DNA of 64,000 nucleotides. It comes from Eucommia ulmoides. Its lineage: Eukaryota; Streptophyta; Magnoliopsida; Garryales; Eucommiaceae. A model generated the notes under the pieces. It worked only from the letters and a program-made list of their open reading frames with translations. It made no database searches and was not told the DNA's origin. The stretch is from assembly GCA_016647705.1 (NCBI GenBank), contig CM028330.1:52874897-52938896 (forward strand), written 5' to 3'. The position numbers and the translations under genes are program-made. Shown in pieces: positions 21,665-32,089 of the stretch (its first letter is position 1; the number at the start of each line of letters is the position of its first letter).

Positions 21665-23772
21665 TGATTGCACTGCATTTGTGCGATTTTATACCCCTAA
21701 ATTTAGGTTTATTAATCTTTCGAATAGTGTAAATTATTATAAATTAATTTATTTTAGTTATTTTTGTATGTTTATGAAAATGAATCAAAACGATGTTAAG
21801 ATGAGACAAATCGGATTAAAAACGAGTAAACTACAACATGCCGAACAAAAGCCGAACAAAAATCATATAAAGTAGAATGAATCGTTCGATCAAAATAAAA
21901 TATCAAAAATTGAATTATTTTATATGTTTTGTAAGTTTTTAAAAAACAAACAAATAACGTTGAGTTGGAGTGAATCGGATAAAAAAAGTGCAAACCGTGA
22001 CAAATCGAACAAATGAGACTGTTACAGTACTGATTCCGCTACGATATTGAGTCCACTACTGTACTGAGCCAGCTACAGTAATGCCACCCCCACTTGGCTT
22101 ATGTCAGCAACCCCTTTTCAGCTTTTGGTTCTTTTCATTTTCATCCTTCTTAATTCTTCTTTTGACCATTTTACCTCTGCCAATAAATATGGGGCTTGGT
22201 ATCAAATGTAAGACACACTTGTTCATACTAATAAACCATTTTACTTAGTATTTTTAGTTGTTCTTGTTTTATTTTTATAATTATTGTGGAGAAGAGAAAA
22301 CTTAGATTCTTAAGGGTACAAAGTGTAAAATTGTGTTTTTTAGGATTGTTTTCAAGAAAATATCGTTTTATACAACGATAAGTGGCCAACTTCCTCCAAT
22401 CAGGTTAGGATTGTGGTATTGTATAATTGAAATTATGAAATATTATATTTTTAATTTAATTTGGGATTTGTTTAAACAATTATGTGACGATGAAATTTTG
22501 ATTCTAAATTCAATTACTTCATTAAATTTAGAACATGACATCTAAAATTAACGGTCATATAATGATATTCACAGAGATTTATTACTAAACTTGATGGTCT
22601 ATACCTCGATTTTAATTCACCCTAAATTAGATTAATGTTGGAATTAAATATTGTTGATAGATCATGCTTGAGGAATGATAAATACTATTCTTCTTAGCGT
22701 TCCGCCCAAAAGGTTAAGAATGCTCGTTTTACAAATCCAAGTTAAAAGAAAAAATATGAAAACGACATAATCTTCGAAATACAAAACCCACAATTTCTAA
22801 CCTGATTCCATATTTTTCTTATACTACGATTTAGGATGAAACCATGTGTAATTAATTAAATTTTATGTTGTGTTGATTTCAAACAAATTGCAATTCAACT
22901 TTTACAGTTTTTTCAATTAAATAAATGATTTCATCTTTTATATCATGTATCTTTGATTGTTATGGATTATTTAATGTTTGGATCTTTATTAAACAAGTAA
23001 TATATTTTAATTTTGTGTTTTTCAGTAAATTGTATACACATAATACTTAAGAATTATGAGATTTTTAAACAAGTAACAACTTTTACGCTGCCCGTTTTCC
23101 TTAAGAATTTAAGTTTCCTCTTCTCCACAATAATTATAAAAATAAAACAAGAACAACTAAAAATACTAAGCAAAATGGTTTATTAGTATGAACAAGTGTG
23201 TCTTACATTTGATACCAAGCCCCATATTTATAGGCAAAATATCTTAGATATTTTGAGGGTAAAATGGCCAAAAAAAAAGAATTAAGAATGGTGAAAATGA
23301 AAAGAATCAAAAGCTAAAGGGGGGTTGCTGACATAAGCTAAGTGGGGGTGGCGGTACTGTAGTTGGCTCAGTATTGTAGCGAACTCAGTACTGAGTCAGA
23401 CTCAATACTGTAGCAGTCTTATTTGTTCGATTTGCCTCGGTTTGCTCGTTTTTTATCTGATTCACTTCAACTTAACGTCATTTTGTTCGTTTTTAAAAAA
23501 CCTACAAAAATATATAAAATAATTCAATTTTTCATATTTTATTTTGATCGAATGATTCGTTCTGCTTCCTACGATTTTTGTTCAGCTTTTGTTCGGCATG
23601 TTATAATTTACTCGTTTTTAATCCGATTTGTCTCATCTTAACTCTGTTTTGATCCATTTTCATAAACATATAAAAATAACTAAAATAAATTTATTTATAG
23701 TAATTTACACTATTTGAAAGATTAACAAACCTAAATTTAGGGGTATAAAATCGCACAAATGCGGTGCGATCA
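21665..23772. mobile_element. Head-to-head LTR palindrome of the 49-55 kb element family
   Basis: Left part, about 21665-23075, is an LTR of the same family as 49211-55572 in plus orientation (starts TGATTGCACTGCATTTGTGC), lacking its last ~440 bases. Right part, about 23095-23772, is the first ~680 bases of the same LTR in reverse (ends GGTGCGATCA). Both outer ends are therefore the same LTR start. Flanks are CCAAT (21660-21664) and CCAAC (23773-23777), a likely 5-bp target duplication with one change. No internal region. This is not a normal solo LTR or element. Confidence 0.8.
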
Positions 23773-23777
23773 CCAAC

Positions 23778-24008
23778 GTCCACCAAACAACGAAAAAGGG
23801 CAAACCAAATTGTCGGAACATTTATGATACAAGATTTGAAACGAAGATAACCAACATCAAAGGGAAAAAGATGACGATTCCCGAGATTGAATACGACGGG
23901 TATTTAAAACTAGTCATAATTACAAAGTGTCATGATTACAGAACTGATGAAAATAGGAAGTAAAATGACAGTTGGCCAATTAATCAATGCCCAGCTAATC
24001 CACATTAT
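23778..24008. other. Tat-type element, 3' of the long antisense frame
   Basis: No frame or motif seen; continues the element right of the nested palindrome. Confidence 0.4.
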
Positions 24009-26519
24009 CTAGCAGATGTGTGACACGAACATGGGTAGCGACCAAGGATGATTCGCTGAGTAGAAGTTGAACTTGGTCAAAAGTGACCAGAGCCAGACTA
24101 GAGCTGAGTTGAACTGGTTCGGGAATGGGCCGAGCTTCAACCAAAATTGTCGGCGCTGGTTCAGAAATAGAGCAAGTTTGATTAGATCTGAGATGAATTG
24201 AATCGAGGACGGGTTGAACTTGAATGATAGCAGGCTGAGCCGATTTGGGAACAAGACAAGCTTGATCATAGATGGACAAGACTTGTTCACGACCAAGTTC
24301 AACTTGGTCAGGACCCAACTGAGCTTGATCGGTGGAAACCGAACCTGGAGGAAGGGACGGACATGTTGCACCAACACTTGGGAGTTATACGCCAAGCGGT
24401 TGCTTCGAAGTAGAAATGGGATCCTCATCTTCCTTAGGGACAAATTGGTCCAAAAAGGTAAGATCCAGCTTAGGGTGAGCTTGTTGCACCTATTCTCGGT
24501 AGAACTGGAAACCGACCAATTAAATGCTCTCTTTTAGCGATTCAAAGTATTCTAGGAGCTCCTTGACTCCTTCCTCATGCTCAATCTTTTTCTGTTATAC
24601 CGCTGTGGTCAAATCCATCAAGGCCTTCGCCTGCTCCACATACTTTACCTCTAGGGCTGCTAACTTAGCCTCAAGGGCTGCGTTCTTAACCTTCTTAGAG
24701 CTCAGCTCGTCGAAGACCAGTTTTTTCCCTTTCTCTGATTGTTGGAGGGCCTCTATCTTGGCATCTAGTTCTGTCATCTTCAAATCAAGCTCAGGCTACT
24801 ACTTGTTAAGCTTTTATCCCAATGTGGAGTTCTCAGCCGGCAATCTTTTAACGTCGGCTAAGAGCCTGGAGTTCTTACCGAGTAGAGACTGATTGTTGCT
24901 TTGAAAAACCTCACACTGAGCGTGAGTGGTTTGCAAATTAGCCTAAGATTGTTCTTTTGAAGACCTTTTCAGTGCTAGCTCGGTTTCAAGGGAAGTTTTC
25001 CTCTTCTACAAAATTCGGAGATCGTCTTCTAACCGACTAAACTCAGTCAGTTGATGCATGAGCTGGGTGTCCAGTTCGGATGCGTCATCGGAACTCTCAG
25101 TCAAGGCAGATGATAGATGAATACTTTGCAAGGTAGCCAAACTTACTCAGAATTTTGTTTAGCACATCAAACGAATAATAAAAAATAATTTCAAATTACT
25201 TGAGGAATCGCGCAGGCGAGAGATCGAAAAATCTCCGCTCGGCTACATTTTTCAATCCTCGAGCGACTTCTTTCCCTGGACTGCTTATAGAGAAATCGGA
25301 TGACATTCTCAAAGATTTGTTAGCGATCTAAGATTGACAGGCCTACCTTTTTCAACAATTAAAGCATTTGTTCCTTAAAAGGCCCTAGCAGGCTTGGGGC
25401 TATAGAGGTATCAGCCCCAGATGTAGGGATAAATGGAATGAGCTGAGCACAAACTGCCATGACCTCAGAAGTACAGGCTATGGGAATCCTAGTTGCTCGG
25501 GTAGCCGATTCCAACCCACGAATTTCGGTAGGAATCGGGACACGAGTACTAGGAACAGGTGCAGACACCACCTCGCGCCACTTTATACGTAGAGACTGCG
25601 AGTCATCGTTAGAGTCTGGTGATATAGGGATGGTAGACTGAGGTTCTTGAGGTTGGACAGATCTAAGAAGAACCAAGGTAGGCTGAACAATTGTAGTTGA
25701 TACAATAGCCGGTGAGACCTTCTTGGGCGCTCTTTTCCTCTTTTTCAGAGCCACATCGTGCAATTAAAAGACAAAGCTTTGTCGATCTTCATTCTTTGGG
25801 GGCACAAACGGCTTGTAAGTGAGCTCTTGGCAAGATCGATCTTCTGGTAGCAAGAGCTTCTCCAATTGACCAATGACCTTCTGCGTTCAATGGAACCTTT
25901 AATAGACGCTCGTACCTACACAACACAATTTACAAAAAAGGTGAGGACCTCACAAAGGTAATGAAGTTCAAAAATTACGAAGATGAAAAAAAAAATAGAT
26001 TACTTAGGTAATTGAAATGTCGCAATATAACCGGGGTTCGCCCAACCTCCTCTGAGAAAAATTCCCCACTCCCTTTGAAGAACAGGTAACAATTCTTCCA
26101 ATCTTTAACAGCTTGCGAAAGGTCAATAAAGAAGGTATACTGTTTCTTGGAAGAATAATAAAATCTCCGAGAGTCATTATGGAATTTCAGGGAGCACACA
26201 CTCCTTATCATTTCTACGGTTAAGGGAGCTTTGTTTAAATGAGACAGCGCAAGAGCGCCCATAATTTGGTGAAATCCATTAGGAACCAACTGGGTTGGGG
26301 TGATTTCCAATTGGCGAAACAAATTGCAAAGAAGCGGGGTGAAGGGAAGCCAAAGACCATATTCAAACATCCAAACAAAGAAACATATTTCATTTTCCTT
26401 GCAGGAATAGGTGCACTCGTTTTTCGAAGGAACCCTAATTTCGATCGAGGAAGGGATTTCAAATATGTCCCGAAATGATCTGAGCCATTCCTCTCAGAAA
26501 GCACTCGCCCTATGGTCAC
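24009..26519 (-). pseudogene. Long antisense frame of the Tat-type element, frameshifted
   Basis: On the minus strand, from about 26510 downwards, a frame without a clear ATG reads through FVWMFEYGLWLPFTPLLCNL, RQLEITPTQLVPNGFHQIMG and VGRTPVILRHFNYLSNLFFF (to 25975). It resembles the 'putative plant transposon protein' N-terminal type annotated in many plant genomes; that likeness is from memory. Then comes a basic and proline-rich stretch (ALKKRKRAPKKVSPAIVSTT, 25763-25359) and a coiled coil (MTELDAKIEALQQSEKGKKL, 24783-24595). The pieces lie in different frames, so this copy is broken. Role unknown. Confidence 0.6.
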
Positions 26520-26770
26520 CCCAGTTCACCGGGGAATCGGTGGATGCGCGAGGCACAGTCGCCAACGTCCTCTCGAAAAGGTGCGTGGACGAGGAACTGA
26601 CTTCGGCCAGACTAAGCGGTAGAGTAGATGCCATTACCAGAATCAAGAACTTGGGGGGACATGAGAACATAATGCGGTAAAGAAATCAAGCAACAAAGCA
26701 GAAGAAAAAAAGAACTTGCAAGAAAAGAATAACCTTACGTTTCACTTCGGGGAACCACCACGAAGGTCAT

Positions 26771-26779
26771 GAGGGCAAA
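26771..26779 (+). other. Polypurine tract of the Tat-type element
   Basis: GAGGGCAAA directly precedes the 3' LTR, with one pyrimidine. The position is right for second-strand priming. Confidence 0.55.
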
Positions 26780-27415
26780 TGGTGAGGGAAAAATTACATG
26801 CAAGCCGAAGCGGAGGAAAACAAAGTAGCGGGTTGGACCTACTCAAGAGACTCGACCAAAAAGAGGCAACTCAGTTGCAAGCAATGGGTCGGCTACCCTA
26901 ATAGTCCAAGAATGAGGTGTCTGGCCTACTAAGTGCATATTAGCCCCGCATGGGCCTATTCGGTGCAGGATAAAGCCACCCAAGGAGGGTCCAATTACCA
27001 GATCTAAGGATGGTAGGTCGACGGTAACCGTTACATCACCTACCACTCTCCCTATGCACGAACATGATTGACGCAACTTCCCGTAATGGGAACACAAGCT
27101 ACGTTTACGGTGGTTGATTATGGAACGTGGAGAGAATCATGGCGGGAACGGTTACCGGAGGTACGACCTATATATACTGTCAGGGAATGAGGTATCAAAA
27201 CACAACTCTCTCAATATTACTCTAAATATACTGTTAAACGTTTATACTATTTTCAGAGCAATTTGACTTTATTCTCACGTCGAAGGTTCTTTAGTCGACA
27301 TCACACCGGTGTCCCCCTATAGAACTAACTGGTATTGCAGGCCAGGTTGCAAGTTGCGAAGGTTTTCGACACGTGAAGCCCCAAAACACGTACCGGATAA
27401 TTTTTGACAACATCA
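26780..27415 (+). repeat. 3' LTR of the Tat-type element
   Basis: 636 bp, starting TGGTGAGGG and ending CAACATCA, followed by the target duplication ACGAG. It carries the same TATA region (CCTATATATACTG) as the 5' LTR. Confidence 0.93.
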
Positions 27416-27420
27416 ACGAG

Positions 27421-28878
27421 GGTAAAAAATTGCATGTCAATAGTTAACATTCTCATTTTTAGTTTTTTTTCCTCACTTTTCTTTTCTCCCAGAATTATGA
27501 ACTAAAAAATATATTTTCTCTCTTTAACTACTCAATTTTTTCAAAATTTATAATCTTAATTTTTTCTCTCGCACATTTCAATCTCTAAACTGTTTTCAAC
27601 AACGTTCTCTCTCTAAAATTGACTCTCGGTAATATATCAATAATGGATTTGCATAATTTATATTTGGTATTTTTTTCGTGAAATTTTTATATCTAGACAT
27701 GTTTTCTCTTTACATTTTTTATAATCGATTTATTACTCTCTCTAAAAAATATATTTTTAAATATTTATCTATCGACAATTTTTTTATATTTGTTGTTTTG
27801 TATTTATTTTGAGTGCGAAAAAAAAAATTATTCCGATGGAATGAGTGTCATTCAACTCTTTGAAATGAAAAATGTCATTCCACCATTTTATTATAATGAA
27901 ATCGAAGTTTTATATTCTATTATTTAACAGAACAAGAAAATAAAATTAACGGTAGATTATTATTTTATTACACCTGGATTCCGTCCAGCCAAATATGATC
28001 ATATGGTGAAAAGATTGGATACTGGGCTTTGGGCCTGAATTTATCCCAAAAAAACAATAAAAAATCAAAGGCCATTGGATTTTGGTCAATGGTCAATATA
28101 GGATACTATCTAGAAGAGTGATGCAAGCCTATTGATCTCACTACCCCCCCCCCCCAAACAAAAAAAAAAAAAAAAGAAGACTTAATTGAAAATAAATAAA
28201 TAAATTATAGTCATCTCAATTTTTATATTATTTTTTTATTTTTTTTTTCAATCATCCGAATTAATTTTAAAATTATTTATTTAACATTAACTAAATTGAA
28301 TCTATCAATTTAATATTAACTAGATTTTAAATTTATAAATTATATCACAATTAAAATTAATTAAAATATTGTTAAACACAAAAAATAAATTGATAAAGAC
28401 TAGAAATTGAAAAATAAATTGTAAATAAAAAAAAAAAAGGAAGAAGAATATATAATAAGAAGTATTTTTTTTAAATATATATTTCTTTTGTTCCTAAATT
28501 ATTGTTCCATTTAATTTTACACAAAATTTTAATAGATAGTGGTTGAATATATTTTATTTTTTATATATTAGTAAAAAATGTAAAAATATTATTTTTAAAA
28601 AATTTGAAGAACAGTTGAGAAGAGGAAGAGTGTTAGTTTAAGAAAATGATAAAATAAGTATATTACAAAAAACAAATAATTATTTTTTTAAATGAAAATA
28701 AAATAAAAATAGAACTATTATTTTAGAACATGTTGAGTATTTTTTTTTAATTATTATTTTAAAATCCTACACGACATAGTATTTAAATTTTGGGTTAATT
28801 ATCTTTTTCTCCTCATACTTTAATCTTGTTTTATTTTAATCCTTTTACTTTAAAAACCTATTTATAGGAGTTGTCACC
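27421..28878. other. AT-rich intergenic DNA
   Basis: No gene. The right half of the split MITE ends at about 27994 (GGATTCCGTCCAGCCAAA). A C run (28144-28156) followed by an A run stands near 28150-28175. From 28190 to 28870 the DNA is very AT-rich without structure I can name. Confidence 0.45.
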
Positions 28879-29869
28879 TGATGTCATTGCACTGTAACTC
28901 ACCTAAGTATGTCGAGTACTTAATTGGCATCGTTATGTATTTTCTAGGATCAACCTATGAGGGGGATGAGGTTGAAGAATCAAGACCAATCTATTTTTAA
29001 TGGACTCCATGGACCTTGCTCCCTATTTCTTAAGGTCTGACCACGGGGTAGTCAATCGACGAGGACGGATCAGGACACAATGAGTGTTCTAGAGTCACAT
29101 CTTCCTGTCCAAAGGACCCCTGCACTCCTATGGGTTTCGTCTTATCTCCTACATCGCTCTAGTAGGCCAATGACCCTCTTACACTAATGAGGGACATTTT
29201 CCATGAAGTCGTCTGCATCATTAAAAAATCACATTGTGTCAGTAAAACGCTTGTCATTGATCATATTTGATTGCCTAGTGTTGCCCAACTACATGGTAGA
29301 AAGATCGTTCGACTTTCTCACCAATGATTGACTTGGGTTATCCGAGTCGGGCTCTCCATACTGATCACCAAAAGACACAACCCTACACTATTCCGATCAA
29401 CAAGTAGCGAGGATTGGGCATGTTTTATGTGCCACCAGAAGTGTGTCTCTACACTCCTATGGGTTGGGTCTTGTCTCCTACTCCCTCTAGTAGGCCAATG
29501 GACTCCATTTGATTGGCTGAAAGTCAAGGCTAAAAAGCTTAATCATGTCCATCGTTGAATTACACTAACAATCTGATCTCAAAAGCTCTATTTCTTTTAG
29601 GGCTAATCAGATCCCCTTTCCTATAAATAGCAGTACACCAAATTCACCAGGTAATGAACAATTTTTCTGCTTAAAATTTAAAATCATATTTTCTCTCGAG
29701 TTCTTACTCTTATGTCGAAGGCACTTTGCTTGTATATCATATCAGATCTTTGTGCAAGTACACTCAGACACCTTAAGCTTAATCGAGAACCAAGACACCA
29801 AGACAACAAAACTCACATGAACTCTGACCGGATCAGCCGTGGGCATTATCCAAATTCCAACACCAAAAA
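28879..29869 (+). mobile_element. Probable solo LTR, 991 bp
   Basis: Starts TGATGTCATTGCACTG and ends TATCCAAATTCCA. Flanks are TCACC (28874-28878) and ACACC (29870-29874), a target duplication with one mismatch. A TATA box CCTATAAATAG stands at about 29620-29630, well placed for an LTR promoter. A block around CTCCTATGGGTT...CTCTAGTAGGCCAATG occurs twice inside (about 29131 and 29453). No coding capacity. Borders rest on the imperfect duplication. Confidence 0.55.
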
Positions 29870-29874
29870 ACATA

Positions 29875-32089
29875 TTCGGTAAAGTACGAAAACAAAAAAG
29901 CAACAACAATTTTTCAATTTATTATAAGTAGATCGGGTTAAAATGTAGGTTTTTGAAGTAGAGGATACAAAATGAAACAATATAAAAGTAAAAGAGGGGT
30001 AAAAGGTAATTAACCCATTTTTTTTTTCCTTCCACCCGGAAATGCTGATTTGTAAAAGTAAACGTCAACTGACGGGACAGTAAACGGGAGAGGCATCATC
30101 AAATGGAAATTGAAATTTCAAACTTGGGCTTTGCTTGGAAATTTCACATTTCCCCATGACCCTTTTTTTCTTTTTTTTTTGGGAAAAAACAACGAAAATC
30201 ATAAATCCTCAATCAATTCGACCACCTCCTCTTTTCAATCTTCGAAAAAGACGACACAAAATCGAAAATCAGGGGCAAAAAACCCATCTCTCCATTTAAT
30301 TCGACTGGAATTTCTTCAGATTGCGGACAAAGGAAGGCACGGTCGTCTTCTTCGATTTCAGGTTTTTTTCCGGGTAATACGCTTTGATTTTTGGAGTTCT
30401 CCCCTTTAATTTAATCGTCCATAGCCATCTCAGGTCTCGAGTACCGCTTCTTTGTTTGTTTGTTTTTCTCGATTTTTTGAATCTAATTTTTTTTATTGGT
30501 TAATTCTTCACAATTCGATCGTGGGTAAGGACAATAAACTTGAAAATCTCAACCGGGTTACCTCTATTTTTGGCTTCTTCTTTGTTCTCAGTGCTCTGTG
30601 CCTTGTTTTTCTCGTCGTCGCCTTGATTGAATATGGTAATTTTACTGGAAACCCTATATATATATATAGGGGGAAATATTGTTTTTATTATAGACCCAAT
30701 TCGAGATTTGAGTTGCTAAAAGTATAATTTGATCTGCATACACTTGGATTCTGGTTGCTGTCAAGGGTTTTTTAGAATTGATGAAAAACAGGTAGTGCCA
30801 AACAGGGCCTTATTTTTTTTTTTGAGCAATCCATGTTGTTAATGTTTACCTTGCTTGGTTTTCAAAATCTGGAAATGGGTTTTCCTTTGTTTTCCCTTAA
30901 GTACTGTTTGGTTTCCAAAAATTCAAGCAATCTTCATGTAAGTAGAAAGTTCTCTCTCTATACTCTCTCTATCTCTTAGGTTGAAACTAAGGTTATTTGC
31001 CAGTATTATCTCAGATTCTTTTTCTTGGATTGGATTTTTAATTTTTGGTTTCATTTCTTAATTTGTTTCAAAATTTCAGAAGATTGTTTTTTTTTTTTTT
31101 AAATAAACGGTAAGGTGTCTTGGTGAGCCAGCTTACGCGCATCTCGACTAATCAGATCTCTCGACGATCTTAAGGACGCACTCCTGCACATCGACTTAGT
31201 GCATTCATGATTAAATTCAAGATTTAATTCCTATAGTGCTACTTAGGAGTGTCAAAACTTGTTTTGGCAAGGAAATGAGACAATTTCCCTTGTCATCCGA
31301 GAACACCTCTTGGTAAGGTGTGTCTGGGTCAATTTGTGCGCACCTCGACTGATCACCTCAATGGTCTTAAGGGTGTGCATTTAGAATTAAATTCAAGATT
31401 TAATTTTTGGAGCGTTCCCAGGAGAGTCGAATCGTGGTTGATAAAGAATGGGAACACCGCCCTTTGCCAATCGGACTAGCACTTAGTCCCTCTCAGGTTT
31501 TTGATTGTTGGAAGAATAAAAAAAGAAGGGAAAACAATTGAAAATTATTTGTGGTTGAGCCATCACTTCATTGTTGTTGTTCTTGTCCTAAATCTTAATT
31601 TGTCATCTTCTTCAAAAGGCTTCATTCTTCATATAGTTATATGAATTATTGAAGAAGAAAAAAAAGTTTTTTTACAAAATCAAGTTTAAAAAAAAAGCAA
31701 AAACATGTACTATGAATAGGAAACTTGATCATTAACACTTGTTTGGTAATAGAATCTCCTTTTGGTCTTGGTAGTTTGGAGTTTCTACCTAACCCTCCAC
31801 CCAAACAGGGCCTAATAATGATTATAAAATAACACATTGACCCCCCCAATTTTTGATTAATTTGATCTTTTTTCTCCCTTTTCTTGATATTTAAGCCATT
31901 GTTGACAAGCTAGAATCTCATCATTTTGTGCTTTGAGTAGTGTTTACTATTACTATGTTCTTACTTACACTTGAGACTATTCTTATTCTTCTTCTTATTA
32001 TTTTTTTAGGTTTTTGTAATAAATAAGGGTAAGCTCGATTGAATTTGTGGCGTTGAATCTCGACCGTTGAATTTTTTTTTGTGTGGCCA
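29875..32089 (+). other. Promoter region, 5' leader and long 5' UTR intron of the SINAT gene
   Basis: No protein family is recognisable; the frames at 30110-30409 and 30452-30727 have no motif. A plausible leader exon lies around 30180-30440, and TTATTTTTTTAGGTTTTTG at about 31998-32016 looks like an intron acceptor 75 bases before the SINAT ATG, which would give a 5' UTR intron of about 1.6 kb. Exact donor and transcription start are uncertain. Two SINE-like copies lie inside. Confidence 0.5.
31108..31500 (+). repeat. Two tandem copies of the SINE-like repeat
   Basis: Copy 1 (about 31111-31319) and copy 2 (about 31316-31500) each start TAAGGTGTG/TAAGGTGTC, then GCGCA(C/T)CTCGACT(A/G)ATC, a block with GTCTTAAGGG or GATCTTAAGGACG, ATTAAATTCAAGATTTAATT, and end near CACCTCTTGG or CCCTCTCAGG. 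Copy 2 contains a box-B-like GAGTCGAATCG. Further copies are at 43309-43510 and around the solo LTR at 10.5-13.1 kb. Confidence 0.7.

Larger units (their letters stand above)
13742..27415 (+). mobile_element. Complete non-autonomous Tat-type LTR retroelement, 13.7 kb, target duplication ACGAG
   Basis: LTRs 13742-14379 and 26780-27415 begin TGATAAGG / TGGTGAGG and end ATATCA / ACATCA, and are flanked by identical ACGAG at 13737-13741 and 27416-27420. A primer-binding site follows the 5' LTR and a purine tract (GAGGGCAAA) precedes the 3' LTR. Inside, in order: broken gag, an aspartic protease frame, a tandem-repeat block, and two antisense frames. I could find no reverse transcriptase, RNase H or integrase, so it must depend on another element's enzymes. 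Antisense frames and a repeat block before the 3' LTR are features reported for Tat-lineage elements (Ogre, Retand, Grande). Two later insertions (14641-18020, 21665-23772) account for about 5.5 kb. Confidence 0.88.

Noticed and set aside
30110..30727. Frames of 99 and 91 codons upstream of the SINAT gene
   Set aside because: No motif; they fall in the likely leader and 5' UTR intron.
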